7,244 bases of DNA from CAZSDP01 sp964605665 (GTDB taxonomy: Bacteria > Planctomycetota > UBA8108 > UBA1146), in NCBI GenBank assembly GCA_964605665.1, contig CAZSDP010000048.1, forward strand, positions 1-7,244. The letters are read 5' to 3'. The notes below the pieces were generated by a model, which was given only the letters and a program-made list of their open reading frames with translations, was not told where the DNA came from and made no database searches. This document shows positions 1 to 6,333 of this stretch, piece after piece. The position numbers were made by a program, and so were the translations under genes. Positions within the stretch are counted from its first letter, which is position 1. Each line of letters starts with the position of its first letter.

Positions 1-178
1 CTCGGGGACGCGTCTGGCGTCGGCGTGTGGGGATGGAACGGTGCGTCTCTGGGACGGTGAGACGGGAGAGAGGGTTGGGGTGCTGGCGCACACATACTCT
101 GTGTCGGCCGTCGCGTGGAACCCCTCGGGGACGCGTCTGGCGTCGGCGTGTGGGGATGGAACGGTGCGTCTCTGGGAC
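1..178 (+). repeat. Tandem 123-bp WD40-coding repeat, nearly identical copies
   Basis: Bases 1-55 match 124-178 exactly, giving a 123-base (41-codon) period. The first copy touches the window edge, so the array very likely continues upstream. Identity extends to third codon positions, which points to recent duplication or gene conversion rather than old protein-level conservation. Confidence 0.85.
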
Positions 179-193
179 ATGACCGATCGCTAG
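1..193 (+). CDS. WD40-repeat protein, C-terminal end (5' truncated by window)
   Basis: Reading from base 2, the frame is open for 63 codons to a TAG at 191-193. It encodes one and a half WD40 blades: SGTRLASACGDGTVRLWD, then a 24-residue linker (with the sequence VSAVAWNPS at its end), then the same 18-residue block again, then MTDR and stop. The repeat unit is 41 residues (123 bases), normal for WD40 blades, with the typical DGTVRLWD ending. WD40 propellers are protein-binding scaffolds; the enzymatic or sensor domain, if any, lies upstream outside the window. The two copies of the block are identical at DNA level over 55 bases (1-55 and 124-178), so the array has been duplicated recently or is being homogenised. 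The protein ends straight after the last WD, as usual when the final blade is closed by an N-terminal strand. The WD40 assignment is strong; the role of the whole protein is unknown. Confidence 0.88.
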   Translation, partial: SGTRLASACGDGTVRLWDGETGERVGVLAHTYSVSAVAWNPSGTRLASACGDGTVRLWDMTDR

Positions 194-337
194 GTTTGGA
201 CACGCTGGTGATCGGAAGCGCCCAGGGCGGAGCTTTGACCGATTTTGGAGGAGCTGTTACACCGTCGTCGATTCCTACCGCGAGCTGAGCAGGTGGCAGC
301 GCTCCTCGATGATCGCTCGATCGATCGGGCAGACCAC

Positions 338-397
338 AGCACGGTGATATCGAGCGCGGTGAGATCGAGCACGGTGATATCAAGCGCGGTGAGATCG
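338..397. repeat. 15-bp tandem repeat, four copies (30-bp higher-order unit)
   Basis: Four consecutive 15-mers occupy 338-352, 353-367, 368-382 and 383-397. They alternate between AGCACGGTGATATCR and AGCGCGGTGAGATCG, so the array is also two copies of a 30-bp dimer with a single difference (G352 versus A382). Because 15 is a multiple of three, each frame encodes a five-residue period (LDLTA/LDITV on the minus strand), which superficially resembles pentapeptide repeats. No gene context supports translation, so it is annotated as a noncoding minisatellite. Confidence 0.85.
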
Positions 398-420
398 AGC
401 GCGCTCCATCGCACCGCGCT
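383..420. repeat. Inverted repeat/hairpin formed by last repeat copy and an inverted copy
   Basis: AGCGCGGTGAGAT at 383-395 is complementary to ATCGCACCGCGCT at 408-420 except for one position, giving a 13-position stem with one mismatch. The 12-base loop contains most of a perfect 10-bp palindrome, GAGCGCGCTC (397-406). Copy 353-365 is identical to 383-395 and could pair instead. No T run follows, so this is not an intrinsic terminator; a protein-binding site or cruciform is possible. Confidence 0.65.
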
Positions 421-581
421 TCAGGAAGAACCGTCACCGTGGGTACGGTGGGGCACCACATCGCCACTGACGTCGAGACACTTCCTGGCTTCTTCCCTGT
501 GAACCCCGTGTCACCGCCTCTACCGTTCATCTCTCTCCTGTTGATCAATTTCACGAAAATTTGCTGCCGTGATCGCCGGTA

Positions 582-606
582 GAGAGGCTTGTAAGCTCTT
601 ATTTTT
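582..606 (+). terminator. Weak terminator-like hairpin with T run
   Basis: GCT (587-589) pairs with AGC (594-596) around a TGTA loop. After a bulged G586, bases 582-585 can pair with 597-600 (including one G-T pair), and TATTTTT follows. The stem is short. If real, it could end the WD40 transcript about 390 bases after its stop, or act as an attenuator ahead of the aroF operon. Confidence 0.25.
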
Positions 607-728
607 GCTTGGCTTGCAGGTTTTTCGGCCCTCCCCGTCGCAGGTGGAAACGATCGGCGGTTCACGATTCGATCTCTCTTTCTGTGAGGTGCCCAGGGGA
701 GAGAGGGGGCGCGTTCTCACCTGACATT

Positions 729-764
729 GGGGTTTTGTGGGGAGGCAAAGGGTGGGGCTGAGGG
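729..764 (+). other. G-quadruplex-type motif on the coding strand upstream of aroF
   Basis: Five G runs occur at 729-732, 739-742, 750-752, 754-757 and 762-764, separated by loops of 6, 7, 1 and 4 bases. This meets the usual G3+N1-7 pattern in two overlapping registers. It lies on the same strand as the operon, so it would also be present in the RNA leader if transcription starts upstream of it. Folding is inferred from pattern only. Confidence 0.45.
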
Positions 765-927
765 CTCATCCGGTGGTGGGGGATCTCCGGAACTCGATTT
801 CAGCTGCTTCGGTTCCCTTCCGTGGGGTGGGGGGACATGTTAAGAGATGGGCCTGAAAACCGCCTCGGGAACGACCTTGGGCGGCGGGGAGCCGCGTGGT
901 AGGGATCGTGTCCGAGCGATGGACGAC

Positions 928-932
928 GAGGA
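928..932 (+). promoter_or_regulatory. Ribosome binding site favouring ATG 937 for aroF
   Basis: GAGGA sits four bases before ATG 937. The alternatives are weaker: ATG 919 has no purine-rich site at useful distance, and ATG 847 is preceded only by a run of G about ten bases upstream. Confidence 0.5.
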
Positions 933-936
933 ACTG

Positions 937-2037
937 ATGAACTCTGTCGGGTTGATTCTAGTGCTGGAAGCGGGGCTGGCAGCTCCGCGCCGTAATCGGG
1001 TTCGCGAGCGACTTCGTGAGCTCGGGGCGGAAGTGACAGTCATCGACGGAGGTGAGCGCACCTACTTAGAGGTACGCGGTCAGGATTTGGCGATCCGTAC
1101 CTTGAACCCTCAGCATTGGCCGGGGGTCGATCGGGTGCTGCCGTTGACCCCACCCTATCCTCACGCGGCCCGACGCAGTGACTCCGACCCCACTCGCGCA
1201 GTGGCGGTCGATGTCGCCGGGGTCTCGATCGGTGGCGATCAGTTCGCGGTGATTGGCGGACCATGCGCCATCGAAGATGAGGCGCGGACGATTCGTCTCG
1301 CCGAGGGTCTTCGCGAGTCCGGTTGTCAGCTCTTTCGCGGTGGCGCCTTCAAGCCGAGAACTTCTCCTTATGCTTTTCAAGGACTCGAAGAGGAGGGGTT
1401 GAGAATTCTGGCGAAGGTTCGTGAGGTCACCGGGCTTCCGATCGTCACCGAGGTGATGGATTCCGCCGACATTCCGCGAGTGGCAGAAGTCGCCGACTTG
1501 ATGCAAGTTGGGTCGCGGAACATGCAGAACTTCTCCTTGCTGAAGAAACTTGGAGCGGTGGATAAGCCGGTGCTCCTCAAGCGTGGCTCTACTGCGACGG
1601 TAGAAGAGTGGCTTCTCGCTGCGGAATACATCCTCTCCGGCGGGAACCACCGAGTGATCCTCTGCGAGCGAGGGATTCGTCACGTCGCCGGCAGTGATCA
1701 GGTCGTTCTCGATCTCGGTGCGATTCCTGAATTGCGCCGTCGTAGCCACCTGCCGCTTCTCGTCGATCCGAGCCATGGCTCGGGAGCGACGGTTCGCGTT
1801 CCAGCTCTCGCTTGTGCGGCCGCTGCTGCGGGTGCGGACGGATTGTTGATCGAAGTGCACGATGATCCGACAAGTGCGCTCTCCGATGGCCAGCAAGCGC
1901 TCACCCTCGACGCGTTCCATCGAACTATGCACCAGGTGGGTGCGATTCACCGGGCGCTCCAAGAATCTCGGAGAGATACCCCCGAGATCGAAGAAGGCGT
2001 CATCCCGGGGACCGTCACCACCCCCGGGAAGGACTGA
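937..2037 (+). CDS. aroF: 3-deoxy-7-phosphoheptulonate (DAHP) synthase, type I-beta with N-terminal ferredoxin-like domain
   Basis: This cytoplasmic enzyme condenses phosphoenolpyruvate and erythrose 4-phosphate to DAHP, the first step of the shikimate pathway. From ATG 937 it has 366 residues. Residues about 4-75 resemble the small regulatory domain of the Thermotoga maritima enzyme, where it mediates feedback inhibition; the rest is the TIM barrel. Visible family motifs include IGGPCAIEDE, KPRTSPYAFQG, KPVLLKRG, ILCERGIRH, LVDPSHGSG and SALSDGQQ. The metal ligands Cys110, His280, Glu306 and Asp317 all sit a constant eight positions after the Thermotoga ligands recalled as C102, H272, E298 and D309. 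The frame stays open back to ATG 847, directly after an in-frame TAA, but the extra 30 residues are Gly/Arg-rich and unlike the family; ATG 919 is also possible. No chorismate mutase domain is fused. It leads a tight operon, with the next start two bases after its stop. The function is certain and the exact start is not. Confidence 0.93.
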   Translation: MNSVGLILVLEAGLAAPRRNRVRERLRELGAEVTVIDGGERTYLEVRGQDLAIRTLNPQHWPGVDRVLPLTPPYPHAARRSDSDPTRAVAVDVAGVSIGGDQFAVIGGPCAIEDEARTIRLAEGLRESGCQLFRGGAFKPRTSPYAFQGLEEEGLRILAKVREVTGLPIVTEVMDSADIPRVAEVADLMQVGSRNMQNFSLLKKLGAVDKPVLLKRGSTATVEEWLLAAEYILSGGNHRVILCERGIRHVAGSDQVVLDLGAIPELRRRSHLPLLVDPSHGSGATVRVPALACAAAAAGADGLLIEVHDDPTSALSDGQQALTLDAFHRTMHQVGAIHRALQESRRDTPEIEEGVIPGTVTTPGKD

Positions 2038-2042
2038 CTTTG
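2026..2042 (+). promoter_or_regulatory. Strong ribosome binding site supporting a TTG start
   Basis: GGGAAGGA (2026-2033) lies within the last codons of aroF, six bases before TTG 2040-2042. No ATG exists in that frame before the conserved part of the protein, so the TTG is the best start. It lies two bases after the aroF stop, which indicates translational coupling. Confidence 0.7.
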
Positions 2043-3398
2043 TTTGCAGAGAAGCGTCATTTGGCTGCTCAGTTCGGCAGTCGAGAGTCTGCTCCCTCAG
2101 CAGGTTCCCCTGCCGTGGGGGCGGGTGCGACATTTGCCTCCTCCCAGATTGCTCCGGGACTCACTCTCCATCTGAACTCCGATGCCCGGCGAAAAACGAA
2201 TCTCGTCAATATCTTTTGGGTGGGACCACTCGATAGCGCGGTGACGGCGCGCGCGGTCTTTCCCAACTGTCTGATGCGGGGAACTCAACGATTTCCTTCG
2301 CTCAAGGAATTGACCAAAGAAACGGAGCGCCTCTTCGGCGTGAGCATCGGTACCGACACGAGAAAAATTGGCGAGCGGCATGTGATCCAATTCCGGCTCG
2401 AGTTCGTCAATGACAAGTTTCTGCCGGGAAGCGAGTCGGTCCTCGCCGAAGCGATCCAGTTTTTCCGGGAGCTCTTCACCGATCCGAATCTTGTCGATGG
2501 CAGGTTCGATGACGAAGTGACCGCGCAAGAGAAAGAAACCCATCGCCGACTGATCGAGGGGTTGCTCAACGACAAACGCTCCTATGCGGTGCAACGTTGC
2601 ATCGAGGAGACGTGCTCCGATGAGGAGTTCCGTCGACATGAGCAGGGGACCGTCGAGGATCTGGAGCGTCTCACTGCCGCAGAATTGACTGATCAGTGGC
2701 GACAAAACTTGCAGACCGCGGAGATGCATGTCTATTTCTCGGGAGATTTGACCCTCGAGGAATCGCAAGACGCTCTGAAACCGCTGCTCAGCGTGACCGA
2801 CCGAACTCCGGTGGAACTTCCGCCACTTCCCGCGCCGAAGTTGGCGACTGAACCGCGCGAAGTGATCGAGCGGATGTCGCTTCAGCAAGCAAAGCTGGTC
2901 CTCAGTTACCGAACGGGGGTCTCTTTCACCGATGCGCGAGTGCCGGGACTCGTGGTGGGTAATGGCATCCTCGGCTCCTTTCCACATTCGAAGCTGTTCG
3001 TGAACGTTCGCGAGGGAGCTTCGCTCTGTTACTACGCGGGCTCCTTCCTCGAGCGTACGCACGGCATGATGTTCATCTCGAGCGGAATCGACCAGGCCCG
3101 CTACCATGAGGCGAGGGACCTGATCGGGGTCCAAGTCTCCGATGTCGCGGCTGGAAACTTCTCCGACGAAGATCTCGAGGCGACGAAGCTCGCTCTCGAT
3201 GGGCGACTCCGGATGATCGAAGACTCCCCCTCAACTTTGATGGACATCCATCTCGCTTGGCATGTGAACGGGGCGGAGTACGACTTGAAGCGCTACCGAG
3301 ATCAACTCAATGCCGTTACCCGTGAAGACGTGATCGAGTCCTTCGCCAATGTGCGAGGAGACGTGGTCTACTTACTCGCTCCGGAAGAGGAGAACTGA
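2040..3398 (+). CDS. yfmF: M16 metalloprotease-like protein lacking the zinc motif (YfmF/YmfF family)
   Basis: This is a 452-residue protein with the two-domain fold pattern of M16 (insulinase/processing peptidase) proteins: a first domain around residues 30-235 and a second around 260-440. The inverted zinc motif HxxEH is absent. Where the neighbouring protein has HFLEHKLF, this one has VFPNCLMR (residues 73-80), so it should be catalytically inactive. That is the normal state of the YmfF partner, as in alpha/beta pairs of mitochondrial processing peptidase. The second domain, with motifs such as SKLFVNVREGASLCYYAGS, is well conserved. There is no signal peptide, so it is presumably cytoplasmic. 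In Bacillus, ymfF and ymfH lie beside ymfI, and these families carry names linking them to 5-aminopentanol modification of EF-P; the biochemical role is unproven. It starts with TTG after a strong ribosome binding site and overlaps the next gene by one base. The AlbF-type peptide-maturation relatives are an alternative, but no precursor peptide is seen. Confidence 0.85.
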   Translation: MFAEKRHLAAQFGSRESAPSAGSPAVGAGATFASSQIAPGLTLHLNSDARRKTNLVNIFWVGPLDSAVTARAVFPNCLMRGTQRFPSLKELTKETERLFGVSIGTDTRKIGERHVIQFRLEFVNDKFLPGSESVLAEAIQFFRELFTDPNLVDGRFDDEVTAQEKETHRRLIEGLLNDKRSYAVQRCIEETCSDEEFRRHEQGTVEDLERLTAAELTDQWRQNLQTAEMHVYFSGDLTLEESQDALKPLLSVTDRTPVELPPLPAPKLATEPREVIERMSLQQAKLVLSYRTGVSFTDARVPGLVVGNGILGSFPHSKLFVNVREGASLCYYAGSFLERTHGMMFISSGIDQARYHEARDLIGVQVSDVAAGNFSDEDLEATKLALDGRLRMIEDSPSTLMDIHLAWHVNGAEYDLKRYRDQLNAVTREDVIESFANVRGDVVYLLAPEEEN

Positions 3399-4708
3399 TG
3401 GCCTTCGCCGAAGAGATTTCGATCACCAATGACACTCTGCAGGAGACGATCTACAAGCGGGTCCATCAGAGCGGTTTGCCGGTGTACTTCTGTCGCAAGG
3501 CGGGGTTTCAAAAGAGGTACGCCTGCTTCGCGACGCACTTTGGATCGATCGACGCCAAGTTCCGACGCGGTTCCCGACCTCTTGTCGAAGTTCCTGACGG
3601 GGTTGCCCACTTTCTGGAGCACAAGCTCTTCGAAGGGAAAGAGGGCAATGCGATGGAGGAGTTCTCCAAATCGGGAGCGGCCTCCAATGCCTACACCAGT
3701 TTCAATGCGACGAACTACCTTTTCTCATGCGCCGACGGATTCTCCGGGCACCTCGAGCGACTGATTCGCTTTGTGCAGGAGCCTTACTTCACCGAGGAGA
3801 ATGTCGAGAAGGAGAAGGGGATCATCGGCCAAGAGATCAAGATGTATGAAGATAGCGCCGGTTGGCGAGCCTACTTCAATCTCTTGGAGGCGATGTACCA
3901 GCGTCATCCGGTGCGCAAAGACATCGCGGGGACCATCGAGTCGATTTCAGGGATCACCCCGGAGTTGCTCTACACTTGCTATGAGACTTTCTACCACCCC
4001 GAGAACATGATCTTGTTTGCGATCGGTGACGAGGACAAAGAGGCGTTCTTCGATCACGTCGACTCGATTCTTTCGGAGAAGAGCTGGGAGCCGCTCGGTT
4101 CCCTCGAGCGGGTTTTCCCCGAAGAGCCGCAGAGCATCACCGAGCGGCGCGTCGAAGAGCGGATGGTTGTTTCAGCGCCGCGACTTCTCGTCGGATTCAA
4201 AGATCTGCATCCGGGGATTCCCGGTCCCGAGTTGCTCAAGCGAGAGCTCGCGGCGGACGTGTTGCTCGAGTTGGTTTTCGGTCAAGCGACCGACTTCTAC
4301 CAGCGACTTTACGAGCAGCATTTGGTGGACGACGGATTCAGCGGATCTCACTCCGCCATGCGTGACATCGGTCACTCTTTGGTGGGGGGTGAGACCCCCG
4401 ATCCCGCTCGACTCGAGGGAGAAATCCTCAGCGAAGTCGAAAGAATTCGCCAGGTGGGAGTCGCCCAGGTCGATTTTGAGCGGCAGAAGCGCGCCTTGAT
4501 GGGGAGCTTCTTCCGTTACTTCAACTCTCTGGAGTTCACGGCGAATCACTTCTGTGGGTATCAGTTCCTCGGAATCGATCTCTTGGACATCATCGATACC
4601 CTCCATCGCCTCGAACTCTCCGATCTAGAACGCTTGACTCAGGAACACCTCGATCCTGACCGGGTGTCAACTTCGGTGATCTTGCCCAAGGAGGGAGCAG
4701 CCGCGTGA
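3398..4708 (+). CDS. yfmH: M16 family zinc metalloprotease (YfmH/YmfH family), catalytically competent
   Basis: This 436-residue protein is the probable active partner of the preceding gene. HFLEH at residues 71-75 is the inverted HxxEH zinc motif of M16 peptidases (His71 and His75 bind zinc, Glu74 is the general base). Glu146, in GIIGQEIKMYED, is the third ligand. The first domain spans about 15-190 and the M16 C-terminal domain about 195-380. No signal peptide is visible. ATG 3398 shares one base with the upstream TGA (TGATG) and has GAGGAG (3387-3392) five bases upstream, so the two subunits are probably made in equal amounts and assembled as a heterodimer. Its stop overlaps the next start by four bases. 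In Bacillus the orthologous pair is linked with EF-P modification, and efp lies two genes downstream here. Substrate unknown. Confidence 0.88.
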   Translation: MAFAEEISITNDTLQETIYKRVHQSGLPVYFCRKAGFQKRYACFATHFGSIDAKFRRGSRPLVEVPDGVAHFLEHKLFEGKEGNAMEEFSKSGAASNAYTSFNATNYLFSCADGFSGHLERLIRFVQEPYFTEENVEKEKGIIGQEIKMYEDSAGWRAYFNLLEAMYQRHPVRKDIAGTIESISGITPELLYTCYETFYHPENMILFAIGDEDKEAFFDHVDSILSEKSWEPLGSLERVFPEEPQSITERRVEERMVVSAPRLLVGFKDLHPGIPGPELLKRELAADVLLELVFGQATDFYQRLYEQHLVDDGFSGSHSAMRDIGHSLVGGETPDPARLEGEILSEVERIRQVGVAQVDFERQKRALMGSFFRYFNSLEFTANHFCGYQFLGIDLLDIIDTLHRLELSDLERLTQEHLDPDRVSTSVILPKEGAAA

Positions 4709-6333
4709 ATGACCAGGGGGGGACTGCCAACAAGGAGCAAGGGGAGCGCAAGCTTCATTGGGTGATCTTGTTCTTCATGGCCGCGGGAATTGCCGTCGGA
4801 GCATTGCTGCAGACCATCTTTCCGGGGCCAGGATCGATCGGCGCGGTGGTCGTCGACCATCCCTCTGGAGTCGAAGTCACGGCGGTGACCAAGAATCTAC
4901 TTCCGAAGGGGCGGAAAGCGCGAGAAGCTCTCGCCCCTGGCGATGTTCTTTCGGCGATCGTTTTCGACAAAGGAATCGAAGGGCGTGAGAAGAGGATTCC
5001 GATCGAGAATCCTCAGCAGCTCACCCAAGTTCTGACCGAGTCCGGTTACGGGATGGTTTCCTGTCTCGAGCTCGTTCCCAATCCGGGCGCCACCGCGGGA
5101 ACTGCTCCCACTTTCCGATCGGTGACCCTCGCCCTCGAGCCCACTTCGGCGCGAAACGCCTGGATCGAACCCTTCCGATTCGTGGCCGACATCTTCATGC
5201 GACTATTGAAGATGCTGATCGTACCGATCGTGCTCACCTCGATCATCACCGGAGTCACCGGACTCGGTGGAGGGAGTGACTTCGGACGACTCGGTCGCCG
5301 GACCCTCGGCTACTACGTGATGACCTCTCTGTTGGCGGCAGGGCTCGGCCTCTTGCTGGTCAATTTGATTCGCCCGGGAGTCGGAGCTGAGCTGGGATTG
5401 CTCGTCGACTTCGATCCGGGAACGGAGAAGCAAAATCTGTGGGACATCTTCCGCCGTATGGTTCCGGAGAATGTCTTCTCGGCATTCGGGGCAAATTCAC
5501 AAATGCTCCAGATCATCTTCTTCGCCCTACTCTTCGGATATTTCATCACCCGCGCTTCTGAGCAGTCTCGCCAAACACTGACCGGTTTCTTCGAGGCGGC
5601 ATTCGAAGTGGTCATGCGCCTCGCCCAGGCGGTGATGTTGACCGTACCCGTCGGTGTCTTCTGTCTCTTGGTGAAGGTGGTCGGAGAGACCGGGTTTGGC
5701 GTGTTCGCCCCGCTCGGTTGGTACATGCTCACCGTTTTCCTCGCTTTGGTGATTCATGCGGGAGTGGTGCTCCCATTCCTTCTGCGGGTGATCGGTAAGG
5801 TCAACCCGATCCGATGGGCGAAGGCGATGAGCCCTGCCTTGATGACCGCCTTCTCCACCAGCTCATCTTCGATGACTCTGCCGGTCACCCTCGAAACGGT
5901 CGAAGAGCGTGGCAAGGTTTCGAACAAGGTCTCCAGCTTCGTGGCTCCGCTCGGGTCGACCGTCAACATGGATGGCACCGCGTTGTATGAGTGCATCGGG
6001 GTGGTCTTTCTCGCCCAGTACTACGCATCGGCGGGGGACTTCGAGTTCGGGTTGGCGGGGCAGGTCTATGTGGTGATCGCCGCTCTACTCGCTTCGATCG
6101 GGGCGGCGGGAATTCCCTCTGCCGGGCTGGTGATGATGCTGACGATTCTCAGTGCACTCGATCTACCTCTCGAAGGGGCAGCATTGCTCCTGGCGGTCGA
6201 CCGCCCCCTCGACATGTGTCGCACCGTGGTCAACGTCTGGAGTGACACCTGCGGGACCGCGGTCATCGCCGCCCGAGAGGGAGAACGGCCACTTCAGGGT
6301 GCTCCCCCCGACGCCGAGCCGGTGGCGACCTGA
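4705..6333 (+). CDS. Dicarboxylate/amino acid:cation symporter (glutamate/aspartate type) with PDZ-like insertion
   Basis: This 542-residue inner-membrane protein belongs to the DAACS/SLC1 family, which takes up acidic amino acids with sodium or protons. TM1 is about residues 17-40 and the remaining transmembrane segments lie from about 155 to 525. HP1 has the serine-rich STSSSSMTLP (384-393), TM7 has NMDGTALYE (421-429), HP2 has GIPSAG (469-474) and TM8 has DMCRTVVN (503-510). D499, D503, R506, T507, N510 and D514 match archaeal GltPh D390, D394, R397, T398, N401 and D405 at constant offset. The arginine predicts an acidic substrate, glutamate or aspartate, rather than a neutral one. Residues about 45-146, between TM1 and TM2, are an extra domain with a PDZ-like pattern (GVEVTAV, then ALAPGDVLSAI, then IENPQQLTQVL), expected outside the cytoplasm. 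Most relatives are near 400-450 residues, so the insertion explains the size. The start is GTG 4705, overlapping the upstream stop by four bases, with AAGGAGG at 4688-4694 ten bases before it. Confidence 0.9.
   Translation: MNDQGGTANKEQGERKLHWVILFFMAAGIAVGALLQTIFPGPGSIGAVVVDHPSGVEVTAVTKNLLPKGRKAREALAPGDVLSAIVFDKGIEGREKRIPIENPQQLTQVLTESGYGMVSCLELVPNPGATAGTAPTFRSVTLALEPTSARNAWIEPFRFVADIFMRLLKMLIVPIVLTSIITGVTGLGGGSDFGRLGRRTLGYYVMTSLLAAGLGLLLVNLIRPGVGAELGLLVDFDPGTEKQNLWDIFRRMVPENVFSAFGANSQMLQIIFFALLFGYFITRASEQSRQTLTGFFEAAFEVVMRLAQAVMLTVPVGVFCLLVKVVGETGFGVFAPLGWYMLTVFLALVIHAGVVLPFLLRVIGKVNPIRWAKAMSPALMTAFSTSSSSMTLPVTLETVEERGKVSNKVSSFVAPLGSTVNMDGTALYECIGVVFLAQYYASAGDFEFGLAGQVYVVIAALLASIGAAGIPSAGLVMMLTILSALDLPLEGAALLLAVDRPLDMCRTVVNVWSDTCGTAVIAAREGERPLQGAPPDAEPVAT

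Larger units (their letters stand above)
194..936. other. Gene-poor intergenic stretch upstream of aroF operon
   Basis: No reading frame here has a credible ribosome binding site and a recognisable product. Open frames at 190-414 (minus) and 245-502 (plus) run through a 15-bp repeat that stays open in several frames. The stretch contains the repeat (338-397), its hairpin (383-420), a possible terminator (582-606) and a G-rich segment (729-764, with further G runs near 776-781 and 821-834). An imperfect inverted repeat joins 247-256 and 297-307. No sigma70-type promoter with good -35 and -10 boxes at proper spacing could be identified, although the promoter of the downstream operon should lie here. 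If translation of aroF really starts at 847 instead of 937, the last 90 bases are coding. Confidence 0.6.

Noticed and set aside
190..414. Minus-strand frame with LDLTA/LDITV periodicity resembling pentapeptide repeats
   Set aside because: The periodicity comes from the 15-bp DNA repeat. There are only about four units, leucine replaces the usual alanine of A(D/N)LXX, and no ribosome binding site or flanking pentapeptide pattern is seen.
245..502. Plus-strand frame of 85 codons starting at TTG
   Set aside because: It has no ribosome binding site and a low-complexity Ser-rich middle from the repeat, and it does not resemble a known family.
194..846. tRNA, small RNA or CRISPR array in the long intergenic region
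   Set aside because: No cloverleaf arms were found. The 15-bp repeats are contiguous without spacers, which excludes CRISPR. No known RNA family was recognised.
847..936. N-terminal extension of DAHP synthase from ATG 847
   Set aside because: It is open and cannot be excluded, but the 30 extra residues are Gly/Arg-rich and outside the family's domain. ATG 937 has a better ribosome binding site and agrees with the Thermotoga N terminus.
1066..2133. Long open frame of 355 codons on the minus strand opposite aroF
   Set aside because: The plus strand encodes a fully conserved DAHP synthase here. The antisense product has no recognisable motif and is explained by GC-rich codon use.
2097..3134. 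Long open frame of 345 codons on the minus strand opposite yfmF
   Set aside because: It is the antisense shadow of a conserved M16-like gene, with no motif or independent start signal.
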